Source of the DNA: JAJKIV01 sp036509075
GTDB lineage: Bacteria; Gemmatimonadota; Gemmatimonadetes; Gemmatimonadales; Gemmatimonadaceae
Direction: 5' to 3'
Assembly (NCBI GenBank): GCA_036509075.1
Contig: DATCGG010000192.1
Coordinates: 41,251 to 105,250 of the forward strand
Length of the DNA: 64,000 nucleotides
A program made the position numbers and the translations under genes. The notes under the pieces were generated by a model that saw nothing but the letters and a program-made list of their open reading frames with translations, did no database searches and had not been told where the DNA came from. This document shows, in pieces, positions 7,783 through 16,827 of this stretch (position 1 is the first letter of the stretch; every line of letters begins with the position of its first letter).

Positions 7783-9501
7783 GTGAAGCTCACCCAGCGG
7801 CTCCTCATCGGCTCGCTGTTCATCGTTACGATCCTGGTGGTGCTCTTCGTCGCGATACTCGACGGGCGCCTGCGCCAGCGGTTCTACGAAGAGAGCTCCG
7901 ACGAAGTGCTGCGCGAGGCGCGACTGGTTGCGGCGCAATGGCGCCCGGGGCTCGCAGTGGACTCACTGGCCAATGCTGCTGGTAGCGCGCTCGGGCATCG
8001 GGTGACACTGATCGACTCCGCGGGCAATGTTGTCGGCGATTCGGAGTTCGACCCACCAGCGCTCGAGCGCCTCGAGAACCACCTAACGCGGCCGGAGATC
8101 CAGGACGCCCTTCGAAGCGGCTCCGGGGAGTCCCGTCGTGTGAGCGCATCAGCCGGCGACGAGGAGCTCTACGGGGCCGTACGGGCGGGCAGCGGCTTCG
8201 CCCGGGTGTCGGTCAGCGCCGTCGCGATTCAGACGCTGTTCGCACGAGCCCGCGCCGATGTACTGCTGGCGTCCGCCTTCGTGATGCTGCTCGCGCTCGG
8301 CCTCGTGTGGGCATTCTCGCGATCAGTAGCGCGTCCGGTCGTCGACCTCCGTGATGTGGCGCGCGCCCTTGCCGCGGGTGACCTGCATCGCCGTCCATCG
8401 CTCATGGCACCGGGCGAAGTCGGAGACCTCGCGAGCGCCGTCCATCGGCTCGCCGAGCAGTTGGCTAGCCGACTCGAAGCGCTGGAGGCCGAAGAGGTGC
8501 GGCTCGGTGCGCTCACCGAGTCCCTGAACGAGGGAGTGATTGCCATAGACGCGCGACAGCAGGTGACGCAGGTCAACCAGCGCGCTCGCGATTTGCTCGG
8601 CCTCAAGGACTCGGTTCCCTTCCCGGTGTCCAACCTCCCGCGAGAGCGTAGCCTCCGGGAGTCGATGGGCGCCGCGTTGTCGGGGCAGGCCGTCGATGCC
8701 CACGAGGTGCAAATCGGCGGACGCGAGCTCGCGCTCACGGCACGGCCGCTGCCCGCGGGCGGGGCGGTCGTGGCGCTGTTCGATCTCACCCCGGTGCGGC
8801 GGCTCGAGACGGTCCGCCGCGATTTCGTGGCGAACGCATCACATGAGTTGCGCACGCCACTCACGGTCATTGGAGGGTTCACCGAAACGCTGCTCGATGA
8901 TTCACTGCCGAACGAACAGCGCCAGCAGTTCGCGCGGACCGTGCTCGCGAACACGCAGCGGATGCAGCGCATCGTCGACGACTTGCTGGACCTGTCGCGC
9001 ATTGAATCCGGCGGTTGGAAGCCGAATCCAGCGCGCGTCGACGTCCGCTCGCTGGCGTCCGAGGCGCTCGCGGCGGCGGAGGAACGGCGACCCGACAAAC
9101 CCGTGACGCTCGATCTGGACATCGCGCCGGATGCGACGGTGGTGTGGGCGGATCCGACGGCGCTGCGGCAGGTGCTCACGAATCTCGTCGACAACGCGGT
9201 GCGACATACGAACGAGGGATCGGTGACGGTGTTCTCGAAGCGCACGCCCGGTGGCATCGCTATCGGCGTCAGCGACACTGGCATCGGCATTCCCGCGGAC
9301 CACCTGGCGCGGATCTTCGAACGTTTCTATCGCGTAGATGCCGGACGGTCTCGCTCGGAGGGCGGAACGGGGCTGGGGCTCGCGATCGTCAAGCACCTGG
9401 TCGAGGGACACGGCGGCCGCGTCCGCGCCGAGAGCACCGTGGGACGCGGCACGAGGATCTGGGCCGAGCTTCCGGACCCGCCGCCTGTTACAACGGCGTG
9501 A
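7783..9501 (+). CDS. phoR: PhoR-like sensor histidine kinase
   Basis: Membrane sensor kinase of 572 aa (GTG start). The order is TM1 (about 8-26), an extracytoplasmic domain of about 120 residues, TM2 (about 155-175), HAMP, and PAS (about 240-320, beginning ESLNEGVIAID). The dimerisation domain has phospho-acceptor H354 in ASHELRTPL. The ATPase domain follows with the N box NLVDNAVRHT, VSDTGIGIP, FERFYRVD and GGTGLGLAIVK. All kinase boxes are intact. The TM-HAMP-PAS-HisKA layout matches PhoR kinases with a real extracytoplasmic domain, unlike the minimal E. coli PhoR. Confidence 0.9.
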   Translation: MKLTQRLLIGSLFIVTILVVLFVAILDGRLRQRFYEESSDEVLREARLVAAQWRPGLAVDSLANAAGSALGHRVTLIDSAGNVVGDSEFDPPALERLENHLTRPEIQDALRSGSGESRRVSASAGDEELYGAVRAGSGFARVSVSAVAIQTLFARARADVLLASAFVMLLALGLVWAFSRSVARPVVDLRDVARALAAGDLHRRPSLMAPGEVGDLASAVHRLAEQLASRLEALEAEEVRLGALTESLNEGVIAIDARQQVTQVNQRARDLLGLKDSVPFPVSNLPRERSLRESMGAALSGQAVDAHEVQIGGRELALTARPLPAGGAVVALFDLTPVRRLETVRRDFVANASHELRTPLTVIGGFTETLLDDSLPNEQRQQFARTVLANTQRMQRIVDDLLDLSRIESGGWKPNPARVDVRSLASEALAAAEERRPDKPVTLDLDIAPDATVVWADPTALRQVLTNLVDNAVRHTNEGSVTVFSKRTPGGIAIGVSDTGIGIPADHLARIFERFYRVDAGRSRSEGGTGLGLAIVKHLVEGHGGRVRAESTVGRGTRIWAELPDPPPVTTA

Positions 9502-9566
9502 CCGACCGGGCGGGGTGGCGTGACTGCGGACCAGGATCTTCCTGCCGACCACCTCCCGGAGCTCAG

Positions 9567-9941
9567 GTGATTCTGAAGTCTCAGCTTTCAATGGAAGCGC
9601 ACGCGCGCGGCGCCACGGCCTACATCTGCGGGCCGCTGAACGCGAGCATCGCCGCCCGCACGATCCTCGCATGTCGCGCGCTGCCGCCCCACGTGCGCGG
9701 CGTTCGCGTCGATCTGCGCGCCGTGACGATGTGCGACGTCGACGCCCTCATGATGCTCGAGGTACTGCTGCTCGAGTGGAGGAGCGAACGACACGGTGTG
9801 AGTCGGATCGTGTACCCGCACCTCCGCGCCCGTGACGCGTTCGTTGCAGTTCCGTGCGCGATTCGAGACGCGCCCGACGCAGGCTTACAACCTGACCGTG
9901 ATGATCGAGTGGTCCTGACACGACCCTTCACCACATCATGA
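9567..9941 (+). CDS. small STAS-like protein downstream of phoR
   Basis: A 124-aa protein from the GTG at 9567, which has GGAG about 6 nt upstream; an ATG at 9591 would give 116 aa. The centre (VRVDLRAVTMCDVDALMMLEVLLLEW) resembles the beta-strand plus helix of STAS/anti-sigma-antagonist domains, but the usual Ser/Thr phospho-site before the helix reads D-V-D, so phosphorylation control is doubtful. It sits 65 nt after phoR, and its stop is 4 nt before the TonB receptor. I cannot assign a function; a role in phosphate signalling is inferred from position only. Confidence 0.55.
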   Translation: MILKSQLSMEAHARGATAYICGPLNASIAARTILACRALPPHVRGVRVDLRAVTMCDVDALMMLEVLLLEWRSERHGVSRIVYPHLRARDAFVAVPCAIRDAPDAGLQPDRDDRVVLTRPFTTS

Positions 9942-9945
9942 ACTC

Positions 9946-12780
9946 ATGGACAATACGTGGTTGTTTTCCGGGCTCGCGGTGCGGGCTCGTTTCGTTAGGT
10001 GCCTGCTCGTCGCCGCATCGGTAGCCTCGTCGGCAACCGCCGGCATGGGCGCACAACAACCAACCAACGCGCCAGTTCCCACCAGGACAGGTCGCATTGT
10101 GGGACGCATCGTCGACGCATCCACCGGCCAGGGAGTGTCCGAAGTCGGCGTGCAGGTCGTCGGCACCACGTTAGGCACGAGCTCGGGGATCGAGGGTCGT
10201 TACGCCCTGCCGAACATTCCCGCGGGTACCGTCACGATTCAGGTGAGACGCATCGGCTACGCGCCCAAGACCGTCACTGGCATTCTGCTGGCCGCCGGGC
10301 AGACGCTCGAGCAGAACATCAGCCTGCAGCCGGCGACGGTGCAGTTGCAGACCGTACAGACGACCGCCGCGGCAGAACGCGGCAGCGTCAACGAAGCACT
10401 CGATCAACAGCGGACCGCTACGGGTATCGTCAGCTCAGTTACGGCCGAGCAGATCACGCGAAGCCCCGATAGTGATGCCGCGCAGGCGGTGCAGCGGGTG
10501 AGCGGCGTGACGGTGCAGGACAACCGGTACGTGTTCGTTCGAGGGCTGGGGGAGCGCTACACGACGGCGTCGCTCAATGGGAGTCGCATTCCGAGTCCGG
10601 AGCCCGAAAAGCGCGTCGTCCCGCTGGACCTGTTCCCGTCTGGCCTGCTGCAGACCATCACCACGTCCAAGACATTCACGCCAGACCAGTCTGGCGATTT
10701 CAGCGGCGCACAGGTGGACATCAAGACACGGGAATTCCCGGCGCATCGCCAGGTCACGTACAGCCTAACGATGGGGTTCAATTCCGCCGCGACCGGGTCG
10801 AGCGTTCTCGAGGCCCCTCGCGTGGGCGGAGAACGCGTCGCGTGGGCGAACGACAAGCGAAACATCCCGTCGCTCGTCGCGTCACTCGGCAACTTTCAGG
10901 GCTACAACCTGAACCAGGGCGACAAGAACACGCTGATCAGCACGTTCCGCAACGTCTGGACGCCGTTGACCGAGAACGCGCCGCCGAACCTTCAGACATC
11001 GATCTCGATCGGCGGTAACGATCCCGTTGCGGGTCATCGAATCGGCTATCTCCTCTCCGGGACCTATTCGCTCACCGAGGACCAGAAGTCGGACCAGGTA
11101 CGCGCGCTCGCCGATCGCGGGTCAACGCCCGGATCGACCGTCGAGATCAACAAGTTCACCGGGTCGACGGGCAGCACGTCGGTGTTGTGGGGCGGGCTGT
11201 TCAACCTCAGCACGCTGCTGGGCACGAAAACGCGGCTGATGTTGAACAACAATTACAACCGAACCGCCGACAACGACGCGCGGCAGGAATTCGGTTCGCT
11301 CGAGAACGAGGGGATACGCACCAAGGTCGATCGCCTCCAGTATGTCGAGCGCACCGTGCGATCGAACCAGCTCGCGGCGGAACACGAGTTGAGCTCGCGA
11401 CACCGAATCGATTGGTCGTACACCAACTCGGCGGTCAGGCGGAATGAGCCGGATCGCTCCGAGTTCGTGACTGTCCTCGAAGACAACCCGGGTGGTGCCG
11501 AAGACGAGCTGTGGTTGAACACCGGCAATCAGGGGGCGGTTCGCACCTTCTCGAAGCTGTACGAGAAAAACAACGAAGCCCGCGCGAATTATCTGATGAC
11601 GTTTCCCTGGCGCGGTCGACAAAGCTCTGTGAAGCTCGGAGCCCTCTATCGCGCGACTGACCGCGATGCAGATACGCGCGCGTTCAGCATGAGCGCAGCG
11701 GGAGCCGCGGATTCCATTCGCGACCTGCCGGCGGAACAGATCTTCGACGGACGATTCACGCAGCCCAGCTCCAGGGTGTTCGACATCGCCCCACTGGGAC
11801 AGGGAGGCGCGTACTCGGCCCGCGACAGACTCGGCGCGGCGTATGCAATGGGTGAGGTCGCGCTGTCGGATCGGGTGCGATTCATCGGGGGCGCACGCGT
11901 CGAGCGCGACCGACTGGATGTCGGCGCGACGTCGACACTTGGCGCTCCGGTATCCACCCACAAGAACTGGCCCGACGTCCTTCCGTCGGCGGCGCTCAAT
12001 CTCAGGCTCGCCGAGGCGCAAAGCCTCCGTTTCTCCCTAACGCGAACGCTCGCACGCCCCGAGTACCGCGAGCTGTCGCCGATCACCAGCCGCGACGTCA
12101 TCGGCGGTGACAACGTGCAGGGCGATCCCAATCTCGAGCGCACGCGGATCTGGAACGAAGATGTGCGTTGGGAATGGTATCCAGCCGCCGGTGAAGTCGT
12201 GAGCGTCGCGCTCTTCGCCAAGCAATTCGACCTGCCGATCGAGCGCGTCTATCGGCCGGTCGGGAGCGGCGCACGCACCGTGTTCTTCATCAACGCCGAT
12301 GCCGCAGACAACTACGGCGTGGAGCTCGAGCTTCGAAAGGGACTGGGATTCCTGGCGAGCTCGCTGCAGCAAATCGTTGCGTTCACGAACGTCACGCTGA
12401 TGGAAAGTCAGATTCACCTTGGCGAGACGGAGGCCAGCGCGACCAACAAGAACCGCCGAATGGTTGGTCAGGCACCGTACGTGATCAACGCCGGAGCGAC
12501 CTACACGACTCGCAGCGGTTCAACGAGTGCGACGCTGCTGTTCAACCGCATCGGCGAGCGGATCGACGCCGCAGGCGACCAGCCACTCCCCGACGTCGTC
12601 GTACAGCCACGCTCCGTTCTCGACTTCTCGCTCCGCTTTCCGCTGTACGCGTCGATCAGCGGCCGGTTCGACGCGAAGAACCTGCTCGACGACAAATACG
12701 AAACGATTCAGGGCACGGTAGTTCGCGAGTCGTATCAGACAGGTCGTGTGCTGCAATTCGGGCTGACGTTTCGTCCTTGA
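9946..12780 (+). CDS. TonB-dependent receptor with N-terminal carboxypeptidase-regulatory-like domain
   Basis: Outer-membrane receptor of 944 aa. It has a signal peptide (cleavage near AGMGAQQ), a carboxypeptidase-D-regulatory-like beta-sandwich (about 45-125), and a plug domain with DAAQAVQRVSGVTVQ and YVFVRGLGERYT (about 165-300). A 22-stranded-type barrel follows and ends in an aromatic-containing strand, LQFGLTFRP. RIPSPEPEKR and DLFPSGLLQ are typical plug segments. The substrate is unknown. It sits between phoBR and the Pst genes and is followed by a lipoprotein that could be its surface partner, so uptake of a phosphate-bearing ligand is plausible. Confidence 0.9.
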   Translation: MDNTWLFSGLAVRARFVRCLLVAASVASSATAGMGAQQPTNAPVPTRTGRIVGRIVDASTGQGVSEVGVQVVGTTLGTSSGIEGRYALPNIPAGTVTIQVRRIGYAPKTVTGILLAAGQTLEQNISLQPATVQLQTVQTTAAAERGSVNEALDQQRTATGIVSSVTAEQITRSPDSDAAQAVQRVSGVTVQDNRYVFVRGLGERYTTASLNGSRIPSPEPEKRVVPLDLFPSGLLQTITTSKTFTPDQSGDFSGAQVDIKTREFPAHRQVTYSLTMGFNSAATGSSVLEAPRVGGERVAWANDKRNIPSLVASLGNFQGYNLNQGDKNTLISTFRNVWTPLTENAPPNLQTSISIGGNDPVAGHRIGYLLSGTYSLTEDQKSDQVRALADRGSTPGSTVEINKFTGSTGSTSVLWGGLFNLSTLLGTKTRLMLNNNYNRTADNDARQEFGSLENEGIRTKVDRLQYVERTVRSNQLAAEHELSSRHRIDWSYTNSAVRRNEPDRSEFVTVLEDNPGGAEDELWLNTGNQGAVRTFSKLYEKNNEARANYLMTFPWRGRQSSVKLGALYRATDRDADTRAFSMSAAGAADSIRDLPAEQIFDGRFTQPSSRVFDIAPLGQGGAYSARDRLGAAYAMGEVALSDRVRFIGGARVERDRLDVGATSTLGAPVSTHKNWPDVLPSAALNLRLAEAQSLRFSLTRTLARPEYRELSPITSRDVIGGDNVQGDPNLERTRIWNEDVRWEWYPAAGEVVSVALFAKQFDLPIERVYRPVGSGARTVFFINADAADNYGVELELRKGLGFLASSLQQIVAFTNVTLMESQIHLGETEASATNKNRRMVGQAPYVINAGATYTTRSGSTSATLLFNRIGERIDAAGDQPLPDVVVQPRSVLDFSLRFPLYASISGRFDAKNLLDDKYETIQGTVVRESYQTGRVLQFGLTFRP

Positions 12781-12805
12781 CCGTTAGGCTCGGACGCCCG
12801 CGGAC

Positions 12806-12822
12806 CGTGACATCGCCGTGAC
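12806..12822 (+). promoter_or_regulatory. candidate PHO box (two half-sites)
   Basis: CGTGAC at 12806-12811 is repeated exactly at 12817-12822, an 11-bp step, 111 nt before the lipoprotein start. An 11-bp direct-repeat period is the hallmark of PhoB/PhoP binding. The sequence differs from the E. coli PHO box but agrees with the copies at 15506 and 17889. Confidence 0.45.
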
Positions 12823-12932
12823 TGGCGTGAGACACAGCGAAAACACGGTCACCGTTACTTAGCGGCTGTCTTCGCCACGATCGGCGGAGCGTGAGATGCT
12901 CGCACATTCAATGACATTCACCAGGGTAACCA

Positions 12933-14738
12933 ATGCTCCTTCCACGGCGTAGGCTCTCAGCGCTGACGTTCGCCATCGCGGCGATGGCGGTCGCTGCATG
13001 CAACAACGACGACAACGGTACCGACAACACCGTTCCCGTGGTGGTGGGCGTCCAAGCGGCGCCTAATCCCGCCGCGACCACATCGAGTGTCATCGTCACC
13101 TTCCAGAGCCGCGCCGGCGACAACAGCTTCAACATCGAGCGCGCGGAAGGCACGACCGGTGGTACGTTTGCGGCGGCCGGCACCGCGCCGGCGCCTGCAA
13201 CGCCGGGGACGGTCACGTTTACCGACAACGGCCTCACCGTCAACACCACGTACCGGTACCGGGTGATAGCCGTCCGCGGCAGCCAGTCAAGCTCGCCGTC
13301 GTCCGAGGTCTCGGTGACGACTGGGGCTTCAGGCAGCGCCGGCAACGTCGATGTCACCCAGGACATCACCGCGAACACAACGTGGACCGCGGACAAGACC
13401 TACACGCTCAAGGGCTTCATCCACGTCGCGAATGGCGCTACCCTAACGATCGAGGCGGGCACGAAGATCATGGGCGACGAAGCCACGCTCGGATCGTCGC
13501 TGTTCATCCTTCGCGGCGCGAAGATCAACGCCGTCGGTACGGCAGCCAATCCGATCGTCTTCACGTCAACCCGCGCGGCGGGCCAGCGTCAGCCCGGTGA
13601 CTGGGGCGGACTGATCCTCATTGGGAACGCAACGATCAACCGCAGTGGTACGGTGTCGGTCGAAGGGACAGCGACGGACGGAGACGCGGTCGTGAGTGGG
13701 AAGAACTACCGGATCAATTACAGCGGTGGCACTGCCGACGACGACAACAGCGGCGTGCTGAGCTACGTCCGCGTCGAGTTCGCCGGTTACGCCCCGATCC
13801 AGGACCAGGAGCTCAACTCGTTCACGTTTGCCGCGGTTGGAAGCGGGACCAGAATTTCGTACCTGGAGGCGTTGGCGGGCCTCGACGATTCATATGAGTT
13901 CTTCGGCGGCGGCCTGGTAGGCGACCACCTCGTGTCGTACGAGTCGGGGGATGACCACTTCGACATGTCCGAGGGCTTCAGAGGGAAGCTGCAGTACCTG
14001 ATTGCCATGCAGAGCACGCAGCTCACGCCGCGGACGGGTTCCGGCTCGCTCTCCGTGGATCCCGAAGGCATCGAGAACGATGGCTGCAACGGCAGCGGGT
14101 GCGATCTGGCACATAACTCAGTCCCACTGACGATTCCGGTGATCGCCAACTTCACGCTGGTGGGTACGGGCAAAGCGGCAACCGCGGGAGCCTCGGGTGG
14201 TATCGGTATGATGCTGCGCCGAGGCACCGGTGGCTACTACGTCAACGGCGTCGTCGCCCGGTACCCTCGCGCCGGCGTCAGCCTCCGCGATGACGCCACG
14301 TATACCAATCGGGCTGGCGGGACGGCGATACAGGACCTGGCCACGGCCGATCTGGCGGTGAAGAACCTGTACTTCACCGAGAACGGTTGCGATGACGCGT
14401 CCTGTCCAGGGAACCCCGTGATTTTCCAGGGCCCCAACGGCACGAATGTGCAGAATTCGCTCGATCTCGCCGGGAACGCGCTCGTAGACGGCGGGGCGAC
14501 CACTACGGCGTCGCTGTTCACGGCATTCCCGGCGACTATCAATGAGACGACGACGGCGTCGGCATTCGATTGGACGCCGGCGAGCGGCGGCCCGATCACC
14601 ACTGGCGGCCTAACGACTTTCACCGGCAAGCTCGCGACCGCCGCTGGCACGACGGTTACCGGCACCGCGTACCTTGGCGCCGCGGACCCGAGCGGCGCGA
14701 AGTGGTGGCAGGGCTGGACGGCTTACGCGCAGAAATAG
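12933..14738 (+). CDS. surface-type lipoprotein with FnIII-like and beta-helix regions
   Basis: A 601-aa secreted protein with signal peptide and lipobox VAAC (Cys about 23), then an Asn/Asp-rich linker. A fibronectin-III-like domain follows (about 35-132, with the typical TTYRYRVIAV strand), then a long parallel beta-helix-like region (about 140-600). The latter has repeated Gly/Asn/Asp-rich rungs and the segments LTIEAGTKI and QPGDWGGLILIG, seen in Bacteroidota/Gemmatimonadota lipoproteins paired with TonB receptors. A CNGSGC and a CDDASC pair may form disulfides. The start has AGGG about 8 nt upstream. It probably works with the preceding receptor at the cell surface; no catalytic motif is recognised. 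Confidence 0.75.
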   Translation: MLLPRRRLSALTFAIAAMAVAACNNDDNGTDNTVPVVVGVQAAPNPAATTSSVIVTFQSRAGDNSFNIERAEGTTGGTFAAAGTAPAPATPGTVTFTDNGLTVNTTYRYRVIAVRGSQSSSPSSEVSVTTGASGSAGNVDVTQDITANTTWTADKTYTLKGFIHVANGATLTIEAGTKIMGDEATLGSSLFILRGAKINAVGTAANPIVFTSTRAAGQRQPGDWGGLILIGNATINRSGTVSVEGTATDGDAVVSGKNYRINYSGGTADDDNSGVLSYVRVEFAGYAPIQDQELNSFTFAAVGSGTRISYLEALAGLDDSYEFFGGGLVGDHLVSYESGDDHFDMSEGFRGKLQYLIAMQSTQLTPRTGSGSLSVDPEGIENDGCNGSGCDLAHNSVPLTIPVIANFTLVGTGKAATAGASGGIGMMLRRGTGGYYVNGVVARYPRAGVSLRDDATYTNRAGGTAIQDLATADLAVKNLYFTENGCDDASCPGNPVIFQGPNGTNVQNSLDLAGNALVDGGATTTASLFTAFPATINETTTASAFDWTPASGGPITTGGLTTFTGKLATAAGTTVTGTAYLGAADPSGAKWWQGWTAYAQK

Positions 14739-15415
14739 TGATTCGCCACCGATACTTTCTTCTCATCGCGGCCGTCGCAACGCTTGCGTGCGACGGCCGC
14801 GAGGCGATTCGCACCGCAGAAGCCTCGGCGCCGGATTCGGCGACGCTCGCACGCCGCGCCGAGGCGGACCGCGCCCGCCAGGACTCCATCGTTCGCGCGC
14901 GGCCTGGCTACATCATCGATAGCATTCTGCCGGTCGAGGAGGAGATCCGCCGATTCCAGGCGACCATCCCGGCGCGGCCCACGGAGTTCACCAACGCGGC
15001 ACCCACCCGGTCCCAGCTCGTGAAGCAGTTCGTGCGAGCGCTCGAGCGCAACGACACGACGGCGCTCCGGCGTCTCGTCATCGACCGGGGTGAATTCGGA
15101 TACCTCGTCTACCCGACATCGCCTAACGTTGCACCGCCCTATCGGCAATCGCCGGATCTCGTCTGGCTTTTCCGCTCCGCCAGCTCCGACAAGGCGGTGG
15201 GCCGGCTGTTCGGCCGGTTCGGCGGCAAGCCCCTCGGATATGTGGGGTTCGCTTGTCCGGGCGCCGTGGACCGTCAGGGGGAAAACACACTCTGGACTGA
15301 CTGCGTGGTAGAACGCGTCACCACGGGAGCCGACAGTGTGCGCCTCCGCATGTTCGGCGCAATCATCGGCCGCGGCGGACAGTTCAAGTTCCTGTCGTTG
15401 ACCAACGGGCTCTGA
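14738..15415 (+). CDS. putative lipoprotein, unknown function
   Basis: A 225-aa protein whose GTG start shares its first G with the TAG of the preceding gene (TAGTG), so it is translationally coupled. The N-terminus is hydrophobic and ends in TLACDG, a near-lipobox. A charged Ala/Arg-rich helix and a compact domain with RSQLVKQFVRALERND and LVWLFRSAS follow, together with two Cys (ACPG, WTDC) that could form a disulfide. No family is recognised. Its co-expression with the beta-helix lipoprotein and placement before the porin suggest an envelope role in phosphate acquisition. Confidence 0.7.
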   Translation: MIRHRYFLLIAAVATLACDGREAIRTAEASAPDSATLARRAEADRARQDSIVRARPGYIIDSILPVEEEIRRFQATIPARPTEFTNAAPTRSQLVKQFVRALERNDTTALRRLVIDRGEFGYLVYPTSPNVAPPYRQSPDLVWLFRSASSDKAVGRLFGRFGGKPLGYVGFACPGAVDRQGENTLWTDCVVERVTTGADSVRLRMFGAIIGRGGQFKFLSLTNGL

Positions 15416-15505
15416 GCGACCGTCGCGTCGTCACGGATCCGCCGGCGTTCGGTCGTCCGCACGAGACTCCGGAGCGACGCAACCGGCGGCCGAGTGGGAC
15501 CGGCG

Positions 15506-15533
15506 CGTTACGACCGCGTTGCCAGTCCGTTAC
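15506..15533 (+). promoter_or_regulatory. candidate PHO box (three half-sites)
   Basis: CGTTAC (15506), CGTTGC (15517) and CGTTAC (15528) are spaced by exactly 11 bp, one helical turn, in the intergenic region 72 nt before the porin start. Three PhoB-like half-sites in phase make this the best of the candidate boxes and suggest that the porin-pst operon is phosphate-regulated. Confidence 0.65.
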
Positions 15534-15604
15534 AAAACTCGGGTAGTGTAACGGCGCCCTGCCGATCCTACCGGGGGGTGACCCCTTCACATGAGACAAC
15601 CGAC

Positions 15605-16798
15605 ATGCGCCGACTCCGCGGGTTGGTCTACTCGATTCTCGCGCTCACCGCTACCGAACTCCAACCCTTAGTTCTTGCGGCACAGGACACAACCAAGAAG
15701 GCCGCGCCCGATACGCAGCCGACGCCACCGCAGCCTGCTCCAGCACCTGCCCTCCCGTTCGACTTCTCGGGAATTCTCTACGCGAACTATCAGTACGGCG
15801 GCAACAAAGGCAATCGGAGCGTCGACCGCTTCGATGTCGATCGCGCCTATCTCAACTTTCGGGCGACACCAGGCGAGCACTTCGCTATTCGCATCACCGC
15901 TGACGTCTACCAGCAGCGTGACACCACGCGGGACCAGTACTATCGCGGGTGGGCACTTCGCGCCAAGTACGCGTACGGCCAGTACGATTTCATCCGCGGG
16001 GTCGGCGACGAGCTGAAGGCGAACGTTAGGCTCGGGCTCCTGCAGACCGTCATCATCGATCACGAAGAGCAGTTCTGGCAGCGAGGCCTCTCGCAGGTCG
16101 CGATCGAGCAGAACGGGTTCTTCTCGTCCTCCGATGCGGGCGCAGCGACGACGATCACGTTCCCCAAGAAATACGGTGAGATCTACGCGACGATCGTCAA
16201 CGGCTCAGGTTATGGCTCTCGTGAGCTGGACCGGTTCAAGGAATACCAGGCGCGCCTGACGCTCACGCCGCTGATGAACACGTTCGGGTTCTGGAAGACG
16301 CTGACCATTTCGCCCTGGTACTCCAAGGGCGACCGCGGGAGCGACTTCGCGCGTGGGCAAGGTACCCTGAATCCAGTTACCGATGCGCTGCGAAGGGACC
16401 GCGGCGGTGTGTTCCTCGGCCTGCGTGACCCCCGGATGACCCTCGGCGCGCAGTTCGCCGAGCGGTGGGACGTCTTCGAGTCCGCTGACACGACCGTCGA
16501 CATCGTCCCGAGGTCAGTCGAGCGAACCGGTCAGGTTATCTCGCTGTACACGATCTTCAGGCCGCTCGCCTTCATCAACAGCGCGCCGACCTGGCCACTC
16601 GCCGTCACTCTCCGCGCCGACAACATCAAGAACGACACCGACACGGACCCGTACGCCCGCTATTACATCGCCGGGTTGGGGTGGGAATTCAACAAGCGCA
16701 CGTCGGTGACGTTCGACTTCCAGACCCAGGAACCGAAAAGCGGCAGCACGGCCGCCGACACCAAGGTCTTCTTCATTCACCTCATTGCCGGGTTCTGA
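15605..16798 (+). CDS. OprP/OprO-like phosphate-selective porin
   Basis: A 397-aa outer-membrane channel. It has a signal peptide (cleavage after LVLAAQ), a Pro/Gln-rich linker (PTPPQPAPAPALP), then a beta-barrel starting FDFSGILYANYQYG and ending FFIHLIAGF with a terminal Phe. The alternating aromatic strands and RVDVDRAYLNF-like segment fit the phosphate-selective porin O/P family. The start at 15605 places the signal peptide correctly and leaves the 11-bp repeats upstream. pstS follows 29 nt later, which supports a phosphate role. Confidence 0.8.
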   Translation: MRRLRGLVYSILALTATELQPLVLAAQDTTKKAAPDTQPTPPQPAPAPALPFDFSGILYANYQYGGNKGNRSVDRFDVDRAYLNFRATPGEHFAIRITADVYQQRDTTRDQYYRGWALRAKYAYGQYDFIRGVGDELKANVRLGLLQTVIIDHEEQFWQRGLSQVAIEQNGFFSSSDAGAATTITFPKKYGEIYATIVNGSGYGSRELDRFKEYQARLTLTPLMNTFGFWKTLTISPWYSKGDRGSDFARGQGTLNPVTDALRRDRGGVFLGLRDPRMTLGAQFAERWDVFESADTTVDIVPRSVERTGQVISLYTIFRPLAFINSAPTWPLAVTLRADNIKNDTDTDPYARYYIAGLGWEFNKRTSVTFDFQTQEPKSGSTAADTKVFFIHLIAGF

Positions 16799-16827
16799 CG
16801 CCACGCGCGTCGACCTAACGAGATTCT

